This document shows, in pieces, positions 23,400 through 35,149 of a DNA stretch of 64,000 nt; the stretch's first letter is position 1; each line of letters begins with the position of its first letter. Made by a program: the position numbers and the translations under genes. The notes beneath the pieces are model-generated. The model saw nothing but the letters and a program-made list of their open reading frames with translations, made no database searches and was not told the DNA's origin. The stretch comes from Adiantum capillus-veneris (lineage: Eukaryota; Streptophyta; Polypodiopsida; Polypodiales; Pteridaceae): NCBI GenBank assembly GCA_014529385.2, contig CM043959.1, positions 57,946,753-58,010,752 on the forward strand, written 5' to 3'.

Positions 23400-25356
23400 T
23401 GTCAAGAAATTTGCGGTCTTGCCAGGAAAGCACCGGGCTTATGGCTGTGAGAGTTTGTGAGAGAAACTAAAAAAAAACTATATGAAGGAGTTAAACCATA
23501 GATTCCATGAAGACTAGGGTTTGGAAGGAAGTGCAATCAAAGAAGACCCACTCTTTCTCTCTTGCACTCACACACACAAAGAAAGAACACAAAAGAGAGT
23601 GTCAAAACAACACAAAGATGAAAACATCAAGGCTATGGTCATATCGTATCATGGGTAATATGAAAGGGTTAATAGATGAGTTAATAGCATTCAATCTTGG
23701 CTGACCAAATAGGCTACGAATTGTTCTTTGGAATTGTAGTTTTGTGCTTACCATAATATATATTTTTTGTCTAGTGATTGGGATTAATTGTGTGTACAAA
23801 TCCTCTTGGTTCATAGCAAAATAACTACGCTTACGTCAAAAGAAAAAGTTATAGTCTATGAGAGGTAGTATGATGGGATCGGTGATAGAAGTATTTCATT
23901 GAGCCTTTCTGGACCAAAGAGAAACACTATACGTTGTTTGAAAGTGTATTTTACAGCTAATCCATACGTTAATTCTAATAGATCGTACAGAGTGAAAGCG
24001 ATAGAAATTATCATCATGTGGGTTATTCATCTGGTTAGTATGTGAGAAATGTAGATATGAGAGAAGTGAAGAGATGAGAAGTTTCCCTCCCAAGCCCTAT
24101 TCTTGCCCGTAGGCAATAAGGATACTGCGGGGAGAGATGTACCTGTAGCAAGGAGAACCTAGAATTTGTAGAGAGGATGAATTACTAAGAATGAGAGAGA
24201 TAGGTTTGGTTAAGGAGATGAGATTAGATATATATAGGTGTTGGATTAGAGATGAAAAAAAAAATAACAAGAAATCAATAAAACATCAATGTAGAACACA
24301 TCTTACTTGACAAACCCTTCGGCACCATTATTGATGGAGAGAGAAGAAGAGGGGAGAATTCAACTTTGATTGATACGCCAAGTCCACGACCTTCTTTGAT
24401 TAGAGTTGATCTTCCAAGGATAGCATGCAAGAATGGCTAGTCTTCCTCTAGGAGAAAGTGTAGGCTTAGGCTTATGTTAATGGCTAAGTACAATTTGGCA
24501 TTACTACTCACTCCCTCATGAATTTTCTCATCAATGACTTGAATGCTTGAGTTGTTTTCAAGGAAGAAGAGGTCCCCTTTTATAGGTGAAGGGAACCCCC
24601 AAGCTTTACACAAGAAGAGAAGAGCTAGTGTGAATAGAAATTGAAAAAGTTGGAAATGAGCTGTCCCTGCATGATGTGGGCAAGTATTTTGATCATATCT
24701 CCTCAATCGTGGCTCCGAATAAAAAAGTAAAAATATGGGACAGAAAATTCAGCTCATTAGCTACGATTTTCATTTTAAAATCGTTTTCCAATTCAAATTG
24801 GAACCTTGTGTAAAAAAATCATCAAAATAGGGTCCATTTCTGGCAGCAAAAGTCTTCTGTGGTCCCCTTAGCTTAGACTTTCATTTGATTCCAAAGGACA
24901 CCTCATGCTATATGAAAGCATGACATTGCTCCTTGACAAAGTTTTGTAATCATGCTTGCAATAATGCATTAAAATAAGTGTATCTTTGAAATCATGCCAC
25001 CTAGTGTCCCACTAGGATTTGATTCCCGCCTAGTAGCTATTTAAAAAGAAATATAAGAAAATCTAAAAAATACATAGAATATATATATTTGGATATAATG
25101 AGATGGTAGAAAGAAATAATCAATGTTTTTTGCCCAAGTTAAAGAGGCGGAGCTATTGACGCTTTTCCCATAGTATTTTCTGATAGTAAAGTAAGAATAG
25201 GTTACCCTTGAGATAAATAATAGGATGAGATAGAAAGCTTATTGTTATACTTACATATGCATATGTACATTATAGGAAATATAATTATGTATCTAAAAAG
25301 TTACAAGATAGATCTTGTAGCATGCGTTCCCACTATGCACGTGTCACAGCACGACA
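23400..25356 (-). mobile_element. E2 5' LTR
   Basis: 1,957 bp, continuous, with plus-strand ends TGTCAAGAAA and GCACGACA. The candidate primer-binding site on the minus strand (TTTTTGGTAAACCCGACG, about 23398-23381) is next to it; its tRNA is not identified. Confidence 0.95.
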
Positions 25357-25360
25357 ACGT
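25357..25360. repeat. Right target-site duplication of E2 (ACGT)
   Basis: It pairs with 5540-5543. Confidence 0.8.
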
Positions 25361-25411
25361 CCTCAATGTAGCCTGCATGATCAGGCAATTGGTCTCTAAG
25401 CTTTACAAAAC

Positions 25412-25440
25412 AATTCTTATACATTGAATGTATAAGAATT
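25412..25440. repeat. 29-bp near-perfect palindrome
   Basis: Arms of 14 bp (AATTCTTATACATT and its reverse complement) flank a single G. It lies inside gene P where the reading frame changes. Confidence 0.9.
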
Positions 25441-26789
25441 TGAAGACGGCGTCAAAATTCCCTGTCCCTTGTGGTCTACCAAAGTCCACCTCCTCGTCAT
25501 ATTTTACCTTGTAGTAGCACCCATGTGTGTTTGGCACGGGTGCGTCAGTATCTTCATCCTCTACGTTAGAGGCGGCACGCTATGAAGTAGGAGACTCCAT
25601 TCCCCCGCCACTACCAAAACAAGCAAAGCCACAAGATCCGCTGCCGCTTCATCTCTCCCGGCGCTCACTGCCTTGAGACGAGCGTCGACGCGCGCCGCTA
25701 GAGGGAGTTCTTCGACGATGTTTTGGCAAAGCAGGAGTGGAATGGAGTGGCGTAGGACCTTGTGATGCCATGAGAGTGGGACCTTGCATTGGAAGGGGTT
25801 GGGTGCGAGGCTTTGAAGGTAAGGAGTCCCTCCCTGACTCCCCCATGGTGTGGACTACGGAGAAAGACTGTAGGATGTAAGATGCTACTATGGAGTGTAG
25901 GGGCCAAACAATCCCTCCGTCGAATGGAGGTACTGGTCTCATAAAGAGAGAGCCCGCTGTAAATCTGGATCTAGGAACAGTTGAGGAAACTGAGTAGAGT
26001 AGGTGTAGGAAATTTCTTTGACACTTATGGTTTAGGGTTAGCTAGCCAAAAACAATATTTATTTCTTTGCTTGTTCTCACCGCCTCAAGACTCGGGTCCA
26101 CTAGAGGCGATGTCCACCCGGGTGGGAGGCCACCTGGTATATGAACCAACCAAAAGAAGAGCCAGATGTTTGTTTCCCCACAAGGTGGTCTCTCGTCGGA
26201 AATCTACATTACAAAGAGCAATATGAGATTTAGCTTCCCCCCTTGACTCATTCATCTATAAATATGTACACGAGTATATTAGCACACAAGTACGTAGATA
26301 CATATACATACTAGTAGATCTAAGTAGAGGTCAGTAGTACCAAAGGTCAAGTGACACCTCTTTAGATATCATCACGATCTCAACCATGGTAAAACCGAAG
26401 GTACATTGCGGTAATCCATGCATGAGTGGATCAATGACCGCAACACACAATTAAAAAAGGACTATACCAAAGAGGAAGCGTCTAACCTTTGGGTGCTATG
26501 ATCCCATACTTAGTGCATACATACATGCATAAACAAATATATATGTACACAGAAATATATACACAACTACGTAATGTAGCCATCATTTTGTTTTGTGTGT
26601 AGTGTGAGAGTGCTCACTGCTTCTATAGAGTGCTATGAAGAAGAGCTTCTTTATTGTGCTTCTTGCGTAGCATCTCTTCACAACAACTCCTTGTTCGATT
26701 TTCACATCACATGTTCTGCCTCCATTCTGAGGTACGGTATCGTTAAAAGCTGTCCAACCTAATACCTATTTGGTAAGGAGAAAGAGATA

Positions 26790-26794
<5 letters not shown>

Positions 26795-26834
<40 letters not shown>
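26795..26834. repeat. (GA)n microsatellite
   Basis: About 40 bp of AG dinucleotides. Confidence 0.9.
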
Positions 26835-26837
<3 letters not shown>

Positions 26838-27000
26838 TAGAGAAGCTAAGGAGAAGAAAGTAGAAAGTAATTTCTGAGGGTCCATCGACTGCACAAAAAA
26901 AAAAGATCTTTTGCATAGCACTCTTCAGAAGCAGGAGCATACCCGCACTGCACATACCACAAAATGGTTGCTCCGCCTACAACCATTGCTCTTTAAAGTT

Positions 27001-27207
27001 CCTCTCTCTATCTATCTGTTTCTCTCGACGGATATCTCTATTTGTCTATCTCCCTCTTTCCCTCTTTCTCTCGACGGATATCTCTATTTCTCTATCTCCT
27101 TCTTTCCCTCTTTCTCTCCCTCTTTCCCTATATCTCTCTCTCCCTCCCTCTTTCCCTATCTCTCTCTATCCCCCTCTTTCCTTCTCCCTCCCTCTCTCTC
27201 TCTCTCT
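27001..27207. repeat. Polypyrimidine tract with a short tandem unit
   Basis: Mostly CT and CCCT with embedded copies of CGACGGATATCTCTATTT. On the minus strand this is a long purine run. Confidence 0.85.
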
Positions 27208-27240
27208 ATGCAAGATGTGGGTATAAGAAATTTTCTTATT

Positions 27241-29927
27241 GACATTTGCTAGCGAGGCTTCCTATTCTAAGCAATGTGATGTTCTTTGAAGCTCCTATGT
27301 CGTTTGCCTGCTGGAAGGTTGTAGAGATTTTTTGAAGTCTTACTTATCTGTTCGATGCTTCCTTGGAATCCATTTTAGCCCTGTAATTGGTTTTTGTATT
27401 TGGAATTGTCCTTCAGAGTGGGTTCTCCTCTAATTTTACTGTAACCGTACAAGGAATTGAAAGAATTCAAGCGGCGGTGCAATAACGACAGTGTTGTTGG
27501 TTTCCTTTGGGACCCACTTCTTTGTGATTTTTGGTTGTTTCGTTGGTACTACTCATTTGGGAACCCATACTTGTCCCTGCTTTTTTTGTGTTTGAAGAGA
27601 CTCCTTTGAGATCCACCTTGTCTTTGTGTGAGTTAGCGGTCGTCTTTGCTTCAACTCTTGTATGCGTGGTTGAGGATGTGATTCAGGATTTTGTAGTCAA
27701 TGCTTTGGGGGTTGACAAACTAACCGTTTTGGAATCTAAATAAACTCGTGACCTCTTTGTGCTTGAGTCAACTTCTTTGAAACCGAAATCTGAGTTGTGG
27801 AAGCTTACGAGTTGCGGATTTTCTTAGATGTTCTTGCAGGCTTCAATTGTTCTTTTGCTGGCATTGGATCTTGTGATTTTTTATTAGAGATCTTTGTCTT
27901 CTTGATCCATACCTGCTTTTGGCCAATCTGGCTCTTTGGTATCCAAATTTGTCAAACTTTTTTATTCTATTTTGTTGTTCTTTGCTTTTGGCCTTTTTGG
28001 TTGTTATAGAAGCTGCTAGAGATGGTGATGACCTAAGTTTCTGGTAAGGGATGTCATAAGAATCATCATTGTCATTACTATCCTCAGCAAGTTGCATTCT
28101 AGCACTTTCCCTTTGTGGTTTGGGTGGTCATGGAAAGTTATTCTCTACCTGCTCTTGGGTTGTTGTTTCTAGCATGACTTGAGTATCCATTTGATTAGCG
28201 CGTTGGTAGCTCATTGACATGGCCGTGTTCTTCTTGGTTGAGTTGTTTCTTCATGTATGGGAGCCACGTATGAGGATGATTGTTGCAGTTGCATTTCCAC
28301 CGAGAATTTTGGAATCCCTTCTGATGCACTTTATTCTTGTAGTAGTGACATTGGTTCCTGGGTTTTTGATCTGGAAAATCATAAAACCTTGAATTTGTTA
28401 AAGTGTTGTTTCATGTCATGCCATATTTTTGTTATTTGCATCTTCTTGAAGTTCCAAGTGTTCTATAGAGTCATAGAACTCGTGTTGTTCTTCGTCTTCG
28501 TCTTCGTTTTCCTGGAGTACACTCACTACAAAATGAGAAGCAACATCTTAGCCATTTTCATCACAAAACGCTTCGTTGTTGTATCATCTTGAATAGCGCA
28601 CTAGCCAAGATGTGTTCCCATTCAAGTGGCTCTAATTCTTCCTCAGGGAAGGGTTCTGGATCCTCATCTTCACTTGCCCTTTCTAGGATGCCTTCCTCTC
28701 GCTTTAAGCTTGCACATTGCGAAGCTCCACACATCCATAGTTCTTTAGGCTTACCCAACCATGCTGGAAATTTTGATCATACTACAGTAGCGGAATCAAA
28801 ATCCTCCATAGGTACTCTCGTCACATCCCTGTAGCTATGGTCTTTCAAATTTATCTTTGTCGTGGTTTCCATATGTCTCAGATAGATATAGTCATAACCT
28901 CAATATTGGACCATTTCAGATGTCTCATGAATGGTCTTCCTGGAATGATATCATAGTTGTTCTTCTTGCCAAAGTCAACAATAGCAAAGGTTTGCTCATA
29001 TTCAATGCCACAAGAAGTAACAACTTCTTCTTCTAGCAGCCTGATGGGCCTTTTCATGTGTCCGTCTGCAAGTTGAAGTTTCATCCTTGTAGCCCTCACT
29101 GTTGGTTTTCCCCATGTTTTCCATACCTCTTTTGTTGCGATGGAAACACGGCTCCACTGTCAAGGATTGCCATGGTTTTTACACATTGGAACTCCATGAG
29201 AAGAGTGGTGTTCCCATTTTCTCCCTCATGATACTCGCCTACTTTGTTCAATGGAACTGGCCTAGTGTTTAGCTGAGGCATTTCAAGATCTTTGATCCCT
29301 TCCTTGATTTGAGTCATTGGTTTTTTAACACCAAATTTCTCTAGGCATTTTCCCATAGCAGCCCACATGTTTGGTCATATTCTGAGCAACTCGGCTAACA
29401 TTATCATAAAGCTGACTAGTGTCGACAAATCAACCCTTTTGAATCTATGACCTTATTGGGATACAGTCTCTATGAAAGAACCGCAATAACATCTGACTTG
29501 GCCCCGTACTCTCCCATATAAGATGGTAGTGTTCTTAACGAATGGGGTTGACTGTCCATAGACTGTATAGATCCTTTGTCTCCCCATTACGATTCCACAT
29601 CTAGATTCATTTGAGATCCAGCCTCAAATTCCTCTATTGGTGGAAGAGACACTCCTCTTCCATCACCTGATAGGTTTACTCGTCTGCTTATCTCACTTGC
29701 TTCATTGGCCTCTCTGACTTGTTTCCACAATTTGTCAAGACCATCTATTTATTTACAATTGTCAGGTATAGTTATGTGAAATCCCTCCGAACAGTTATCC
29801 GTGGTATTCAACACTATCCTTAGCTCTAGTGCTGGGTCCATGAGCTTTTGTCCATGCTCGTGATTGGAATGGTTCCAAAATTCAAAGGTTGTGTCCAAAG
29901 GTCAACCATGGGGGGAATTGGATGCTT
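27241..29927 (-). pseudogene. Ty3/gypsy gag-protease relic (element C)
   Basis: The protease is recognisable: LLMEFQCVKTMAILDSGA with the Asp-Ser-Gly site (about 29140), followed in another frame by IVDFGKKNNYDIIPGRPFMR (28900), the usual partner motif. Upstream (29460-29830) a frame with LDKLWKQVREANEASEISRR and SLPPIEEFEAGSQMN looks like gag. Downstream lies an acidic stretch (28561-28758, EDEDPEPFPEEELEPLEW). No RT or integrase was found, so the element is truncated. Below 28500 I see only weak coding-like frames. The plus-strand element D begins at its right edge. Confidence 0.6.
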
Positions 29928-31203
29928 TGTGTGTGACCCAAAAAGTCTTTACAAATCCCTACATAGGAGGGGGCGAGCCTTGGGAGTAGGGGATGGGAGA
30001 GAAAGTCACACACACACACACACAAGCTCCCTTTACACAAAGGGAATGAGGGACACATGTCAGCTCCCTAGGCCAGATGCCCACAAGGTGTACCCAATTC
30101 CTATTGGATGGCCTTGGAGGTGGACCAATGAGAATTAGGCTAGAGTAAATCTAGTTTAATTAATTTAAAAACACTTAATAAAAGAACCAATGAGAATTAA
30201 GTCCTCTAGAAGACTATTGGACAGTCTCCCAAGGGGTCAGCAGCCCAATGTCTTGCCTGATTTCTATTGGGCAGGAGGCAAAGGGGTCCAATGAGAGTTT
30301 AGTTGAATTATTAAATTACCTAAAGCTCTCACAAAAGGGGAAAGGAGGACACATGTCAGAAGGCTATCACTTATGGTGCTTAATTGTCATTGGCTAGCCC
30401 TAGGGAGGTCCAATGAGAGGATAGCAAGAGCAAATAGCAAGAGGGGTCGCCCAAGAGAGAGAGGGGGATGATTTTTGCAGGGCATTATCACACACACACT
30501 CACACAATCTCATGTGTGAAGTAAAGAAGACTCTCTCTCCTTCTCAAGCTTTAATGGAAAGCTTATCACCTACTTCAAGCTTGTGAGAAGGGAGGCCTAC
30601 ACCAACAACTCTTGGCTTTGTGATGCAAATCCAACCAAGATCCAAGATTCAATGCATGCTCATCTCCTCTACCATGCTAATTACCAAGCTAAGATATGCT
30701 AATATGAGTGATTATGTGAGGAGATGTACATCTTTCTCGTAAGACTACTTCTTCCTCTCAATCTACTCTCATACCTTACTAGCTCTCACCATCTTCGAAG
30801 GTCTGTGAGGTCTTGGGTCTGAGACCGGGGATAATTGATGTTGTGTTTGCTAAGTGTTTTGCTTAGTGCATGAAGCTTTCATCTTCATTGCACTAGCTAG
30901 TCTTGAAGGAACACAAAGAATTGTATTGTACAATGTCTCTCTTGATGGGAGAAACCATAATACAAAGCCTTTTGGAGGGGCAACCGGCTCCATGCAAATC
31001 CGGTCCTCAACTATTGTCAATAGCTTAATTTCTCTCTCTTTTGAAAGTATTGTTCATGCTATCTAACTAGGTGTTATACTTTTTGTCGCTTTCTCCACCC
31101 AAGCACTCTTGTAATTCTCATTAGGAATCTATTCTAATGAAATGCCCACTATGTTCATGCTAACTTCTACTACACACAAGTTTTTAGGCCATTAAATGTT
31201 ACA
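29928..31203 (+). mobile_element. 5' LTR of element D
   Basis: The right end TGTTACA is followed directly by a primer-binding site. The left end is among TGTGTGTGACCC near 29928-29934; the exact base is unsure. It contains a (CA)n run at 30007 and two copies of GGACACATGTCAG (30050, 30348). No second LTR is in the window. Confidence 0.65.
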
Positions 31204-31217
31204 TTGGTATGAGAGCA
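31204..31217 (+). promoter_or_regulatory. Primer-binding site of element D (tRNA-iMet type)
   Basis: TTGGTATGAGAGCA differs by one base from TTGGTATCAGAGC-, the common plant primer site complementary to initiator tRNA-Met. Confidence 0.75.
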
Positions 31218-31619
31218 CAAGGTTTCTCATTTCTTGCTCAAGAAGGGAGGTCCTCAAGCTAGCTATAAATGGTTGTATTATTAATTGCCTGTGAGTAATT
31301 AGAATAGGGATTTTTCAGCCTTGCAGTGCGCCAGCCTTTGTGTAGTTAATGGGGCATCACCGTCGAGAGCTATGGTCTTTTGTGGAGTCCTATGGGGCCT
31401 TGCCTATGGCTTAAAACCACTATTGAGCTATTAGAAGCTTGACAGGAGCCGGTGTTGTTTTGGTGTTGAATGACCCTCTCTTCTATTCCTTGCAATTAAT
31501 GGTATTCAAGCCACGGGTACAATAGCTTGAGTGCTTTTTCTAAAGGGGTAAAGAGGAGTAGCAACTAGGCTTGAAGTGCCAAAGTACACCTAAAAAGTTT
31601 ACACCTAAAAGTTGTTAGA
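31218..31619 (+). mobile_element. Leader of element D
   Basis: Untranslated stretch between the primer site and the gag start at 31620. I see nothing else in it. Confidence 0.6.
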
Positions 31620-33130
31620 ATGGCTGACAATAGTAAAGAGAGTGAAATTAATGTTGATAACTTTGATTTTGCTAATGAGCAAGCTACTAATGATGCTCCA
31701 ATGCTTGTTAACTATCTTGTTTCTAGGCTTCAGCAAGCCATGGGCAATCCATCTCTCCAAAGTGAAGTGCAATGGCAGCTCCGTGCTCATGGGATTCTCC
31801 AAGCTCACCACCATGACGAGAGAACACCTAGGAAGCCTCCTTGTGAGACTTCCAAAAGAGGTCTCTCTCCGATTCTAGAAGAAGAAGAGAATCCATATGA
31901 AGGGCTCAAGAATTTACTTCTTGATGATGCTTCTCCTTCCCAAAGGAGAACTCAAGAGCCTCCACAGAAGAACGAGAAAGAAGTGAGTCTCCCATCACCT
32001 CGGCGGAGATGGCTCTACGAAGACGGCGGGATAAACGCTCTCCATCACCACCAAAGTGGAGAAGACCATCGCACCCTTCTCCACACCATAATTCAAAGAG
32101 GGATGATAAAAAGAAAGAGAAGAAAAAGTCGAGAAAGAGGACACCCTCTTCTCCATCTTCTTCATCCTCTTCCTCTTATGAAAGTTATGGTGAAGACGAC
32201 GAAGATCAAGACAAGAAAATGGCAAGAAAGACGTCACCCTCTTCTCCACCTTCTGAAGAAAGTGATGGTGCAACCTTTGAACCATCAAAAAGAAGAGGCC
32301 ATAGGAAATCCTATGCCACATGAAAGAGGTCGTCCAAGCTCAAGAAGTTCAAAGAGGGAGGGAAGAGTATCTCTTTCCTTACCTATGATGGCACCTTTGG
32401 TGCTACAGACAAAGTCTTGGCCTTTATCCAACAATTTGATGCGGCGTTTGGAGATGAGGGCTTCACGGAGTCCTCTAAGCTACGCCATGTAGCTATGCAC
32501 TTTCAAAAGTATGCCAGGAAATGGTGGTCTAGCCTACGAGCCAACGGTGAAGCTCCACGAACATGGAAAGCTTTAAGAGCTTCCATTATGAAGAAGTTTT
32601 TGGCCACCGATGCCAAAGATAAAGTACTCACCGAATGGCGAATCTTAAAGCTCTCTCCCTATGAATCCATCCACAAATATGTAGACAAGTTTTGGGACCT
32701 ACAACTCAAAGCCATTGTCTTCAAAAAGTTGGATTTTGGAGAGAAAAAAGAAACAATTTTATGCGGGCTTAACCGAAGAAATGGCAAAGTATGTCAACTC
32801 CCAAAGGCCACGCACCATATTGGCGGTAATACACCATACTATGGTGGCCTCTCGAATCAATTTCCAAACGAGGGCTAAAAGAAATAATAAGCCCATGGAA
32901 AACAAGGGTTCCAATGAGCCTAAGGGGAAGGACAATGTCCAAAAGTCTCCTAAGGGCAACTCCAACAAAGCTAAAGAGAAGGGAGTTTACAAAGGTAAAA
33001 ACAAACTCTCTCCTGAAGAGCTTGAGCGTTATTGCAAGGATAACAGGTGTTTCAAGTGCGGCGAACAAGGGCATGCGTACCGCGCTTGTCCCAAAAGAAC
33101 AACCGCCAAGATCCTCCTAGAGCTACCTTG
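31620..33130 (+). pseudogene. Element D gag
   Basis: The start is MADNSKESEINVDN at 31620. A basic Arg/Ser/Pro-rich segment (32009-32320) is in a shifted frame. Then comes a clear gag core: FLTYDGTFGATDKVLAFIQQ, HVAMHFQKYARKWWSSLR, KYVDKFWDLQL. A complete zinc knuckle CFKCGEQGHAYRAC follows at about 33050. Frameshifts lie near 31990 and 32760, and there is a stop at 32321-32323. This group (WW-SL, LKL--E-I-KY) is typical of plant Ty3/gypsy gag. Confidence 0.88.
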
Positions 33131-33169
33131 GTTGAAATCCAAGAGGAGGAGACTCACCAAATTCACCAC

Positions 33170-33425
33170 AAAGGATCTCCTCTATACCATGCTTGGGGAA
33201 AGGTAAGAAGAGAACATGATGCTTTATTCTCTTTGACCCTGGTTCTACTCACAATTTTATATCTATAGAGTTGGCCACCAAGCTAGGCATACAAGCCTAC
33301 AAGATGGGAGATGTCCTACCCGCAGACAGTGCTTTCAAGGGGCAAGAAGCTTCAGTCACTCCCTTAATCGGGAAATTGAGGCTTCATGTCCAAAGCTATG
33401 TGGACAAAGAGGACTTCTTTATCCA
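33170..33425 (+). pseudogene. Element D protease, truncated
   Basis: In one frame LFDPGSTHNFISIELA appears (Asp-Pro-Gly in place of Asp-Ser-Gly), then LRLHVQSYVDKEDFFI. The sequence leaves the family right after FFI, where element A begins on the other strand. RT and integrase are absent. Confidence 0.75.
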
Positions 33426-33479
33426 CCTTTGTTCTTGGGTTTGGTTATTTTCTAGCCATGTTTCATATTATTTTAGGAG

Positions 33480-35140
33480 GTCGTCTAAATGCTCATTAAC
33501 CCTCTCGACCAACATTGATCCTCCCGAACTAGCACTTCTCGGTTTTTCATACGTGGAAGGTTCTTTTGGAGGTTGAGATGCCTCCGCAAGAGAAGATGCA
33601 ACCCTTTACTCATGTTGTCTTATCTTCTCTTCAACTTGGGTAAGATTCTCAGCTAAGGATTTCTGCTCTCGTTCCCTACGTGCTTTCATCCTAGCCTTTC
33701 TAGCTTTTCAGCTATTCCGTTTGCTCTTGTTTTTTTGACTAGGTGCATCAGTGTTTGGCTCACCTGTCTTTGGACTCGCTTCAGTTTTTCTTTTCTCTAT
33801 CTCTAGTTTCTCAACAACTTCCTTTTGAGCTTGCGCTCTTGTAACTACTTAAACTAGTACGGCGTTGTCATTTTCTGAGCTACTAGGTAGCTGAATAATT
33901 TTTGAGGCATTTTTTGTGATCTTTTTGACTCGGTTTGGGTTTTTTGGATAGTCGGGGATCAAGTGAATGACACCACAGTCTAGACAATAGTCATTCACTT
34001 GAGTGCTCTCCTTCTGAGGACATTGTTTGACCAAGTGGTTGTCGCGGCTTTTGTGACAGTCTGTCTCTGGTTGAGGAGCTTCTTCTTCCAATTCCTCTTG
34101 GCTGTAAACAAGCTTTGACCTTGCTAAACCTCTATTAGCAATGAACTGCAATGTCCTTTTGTCCATCTTGTATCTTCTTTCTTCAGGTTGAAACGCACAA
34201 ATTGGAGGTTGTACAAGCCTCACCACTCCTTGAGTTTCTCTCATCTTTTGTCTCTTTAAAGGGAAGTACCCATTTTGGTTGTTATAATACATTGTAGATG
34301 GTATTAGCACTTGTTTGTTGGATGGTTCCATCATATGTGTATATCTCATGTCTATAGGCATTTTAGCACCTGACAGTGGAGGTTGGTGTCCTAAGACAAG
34401 CTGTGGTCTTGAAAATCCTACTAGTCCTAACGCATTCCCCATAGCGTATTTGGGTGGAGGATGTGCTACTGGAATAGGTTGTACATGCCTTTCCCTAGCA
34501 TATTCCATGCCATAGTAACACTCTTCCTCTTATCGTTTGTCCATTTTCTCTCAATTTTGCACCATAGAGGTTCTTGGAGGTCAAATTCGACTAGAGGAGC
34601 AAGTCTCTGAGCTAATCCTTCTATAAGCTTAAGCTTCATTTTCTCACTAGATACCTATGGCTTTATTGTGGGTTGGGTTCTTGGTGAATCATTCCTCTGA
34701 GAAGATTTGTCACTCTCAGTATCATATCTTCTCAAGGTTTTGCTTTGATTTGGATAGGAGTAAGTTATAGGGGATGGTGATGGTACATATGGTCCTGTTG
34801 TGACAGTAATTCCACCTCTATAAAAGTCGTGTTCTATGGTTGCATTTGGGTACAACCATGGTCCATTAGGCAGATTCACTTGAGGAGGAATGTTTTCCAT
34901 CTCTGTGATTATTTCATCTCTCGTTATCGCTCTAGAAGGGAATCCAGGTGGCTCCCATTTTGGAATTCTCATGTTTGGTGGAGGTATCTGTGGTCCTTCA
35001 TTGACCAAATATCCACCGCTTTCTAGTGCATTGTGTGGGTTTGTGTCAAAATGTGGATAGATTGGCATTTTAGCACTTCTAGCTTGGCTTGCAATACCTC
35101 TGGTCATATCTACAAAAGGATTGGCAGGTTGACTTTCCAT
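33480..35140 (-). pseudogene. Element A gag
   Basis: Two open stretches: 35140-34655 (MESQPANPFVDM, Pro/Asn-rich) and 34508-33849. The second ends with two damaged zinc knuckles: CHKSRDNHLVKQC lacks the second Cys, and CLDCGVIHLIPDYP lacks the last. After a stop at 33849 the frame continues VVTRAQAQKEVVEKLEIEK into a Lys/Glu-rich coiled-coil-like segment, then EHLDDLL. VTRAQ just before protease is common in gypsy elements. The frame is shared across the stop. Confidence 0.7.
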
Positions 35141-35149
35141 CCTGATGAT

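Larger units (their letters stand above)
5544..25356 (-). mobile_element. E2, full-length Ty3/gypsy retrotransposon carrying nested E1
   Basis: Two LTRs bound the element: the left one is split (5544-5979 and 15906-17465) by insertion of E1, and the right one is intact (23400-25356). Summed lengths are 1,996 and 1,957 bp. Between them lie gag, protease, reverse transcriptase, RNase H and integrase, in that order on the minus strand, so it is Ty3/gypsy. Ends are TG and CA, and the flanking 4-bp duplication is ACGT. Without E1 the element is about 9.9 kb. LTR copies differ by a few percent by eye, and coding regions carry several stops, so it is probably dead. Confidence 0.92.
25357..25942 (-). 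pseudogene. 5' part of unrecognised gene P, interrupted by E2
   Basis: A frame starting MRPVPPFDGG is rich in Pro, Ser and Arg at first. It then runs through a Gly/Ser stretch and VEDEDTDAPVPNTHGCYYKV to GNFDAVFK, with stops at 25649-25651 and near 25575. A 29-bp hairpin sits just before LRDQLPDHAGYIEDVL, in another frame. The E2 insertion cuts that last frame, and its other half is at 5241-5543. Confidence 0.45.
25943..27240. other. Spacer with simple repeats
   Basis: It holds a (GA)n array (about 26795-26832) and a pyrimidine-rich run (27001-27207). In the latter a unit containing TCTCGACGGATATCTCTATTT occurs at least twice, about 50 bp apart. No gene is supported. Confidence 0.6.

Noticed and set aside
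26030-26045. Telomere repeat
   Set aside because: Only one TTTAGGG unit.
27531-28009. Plus-strand ORFs at 27.5-28.0 kb
   Set aside because: Composition is like the complement of a Lys/Thr-rich minus-strand relic; no motif.
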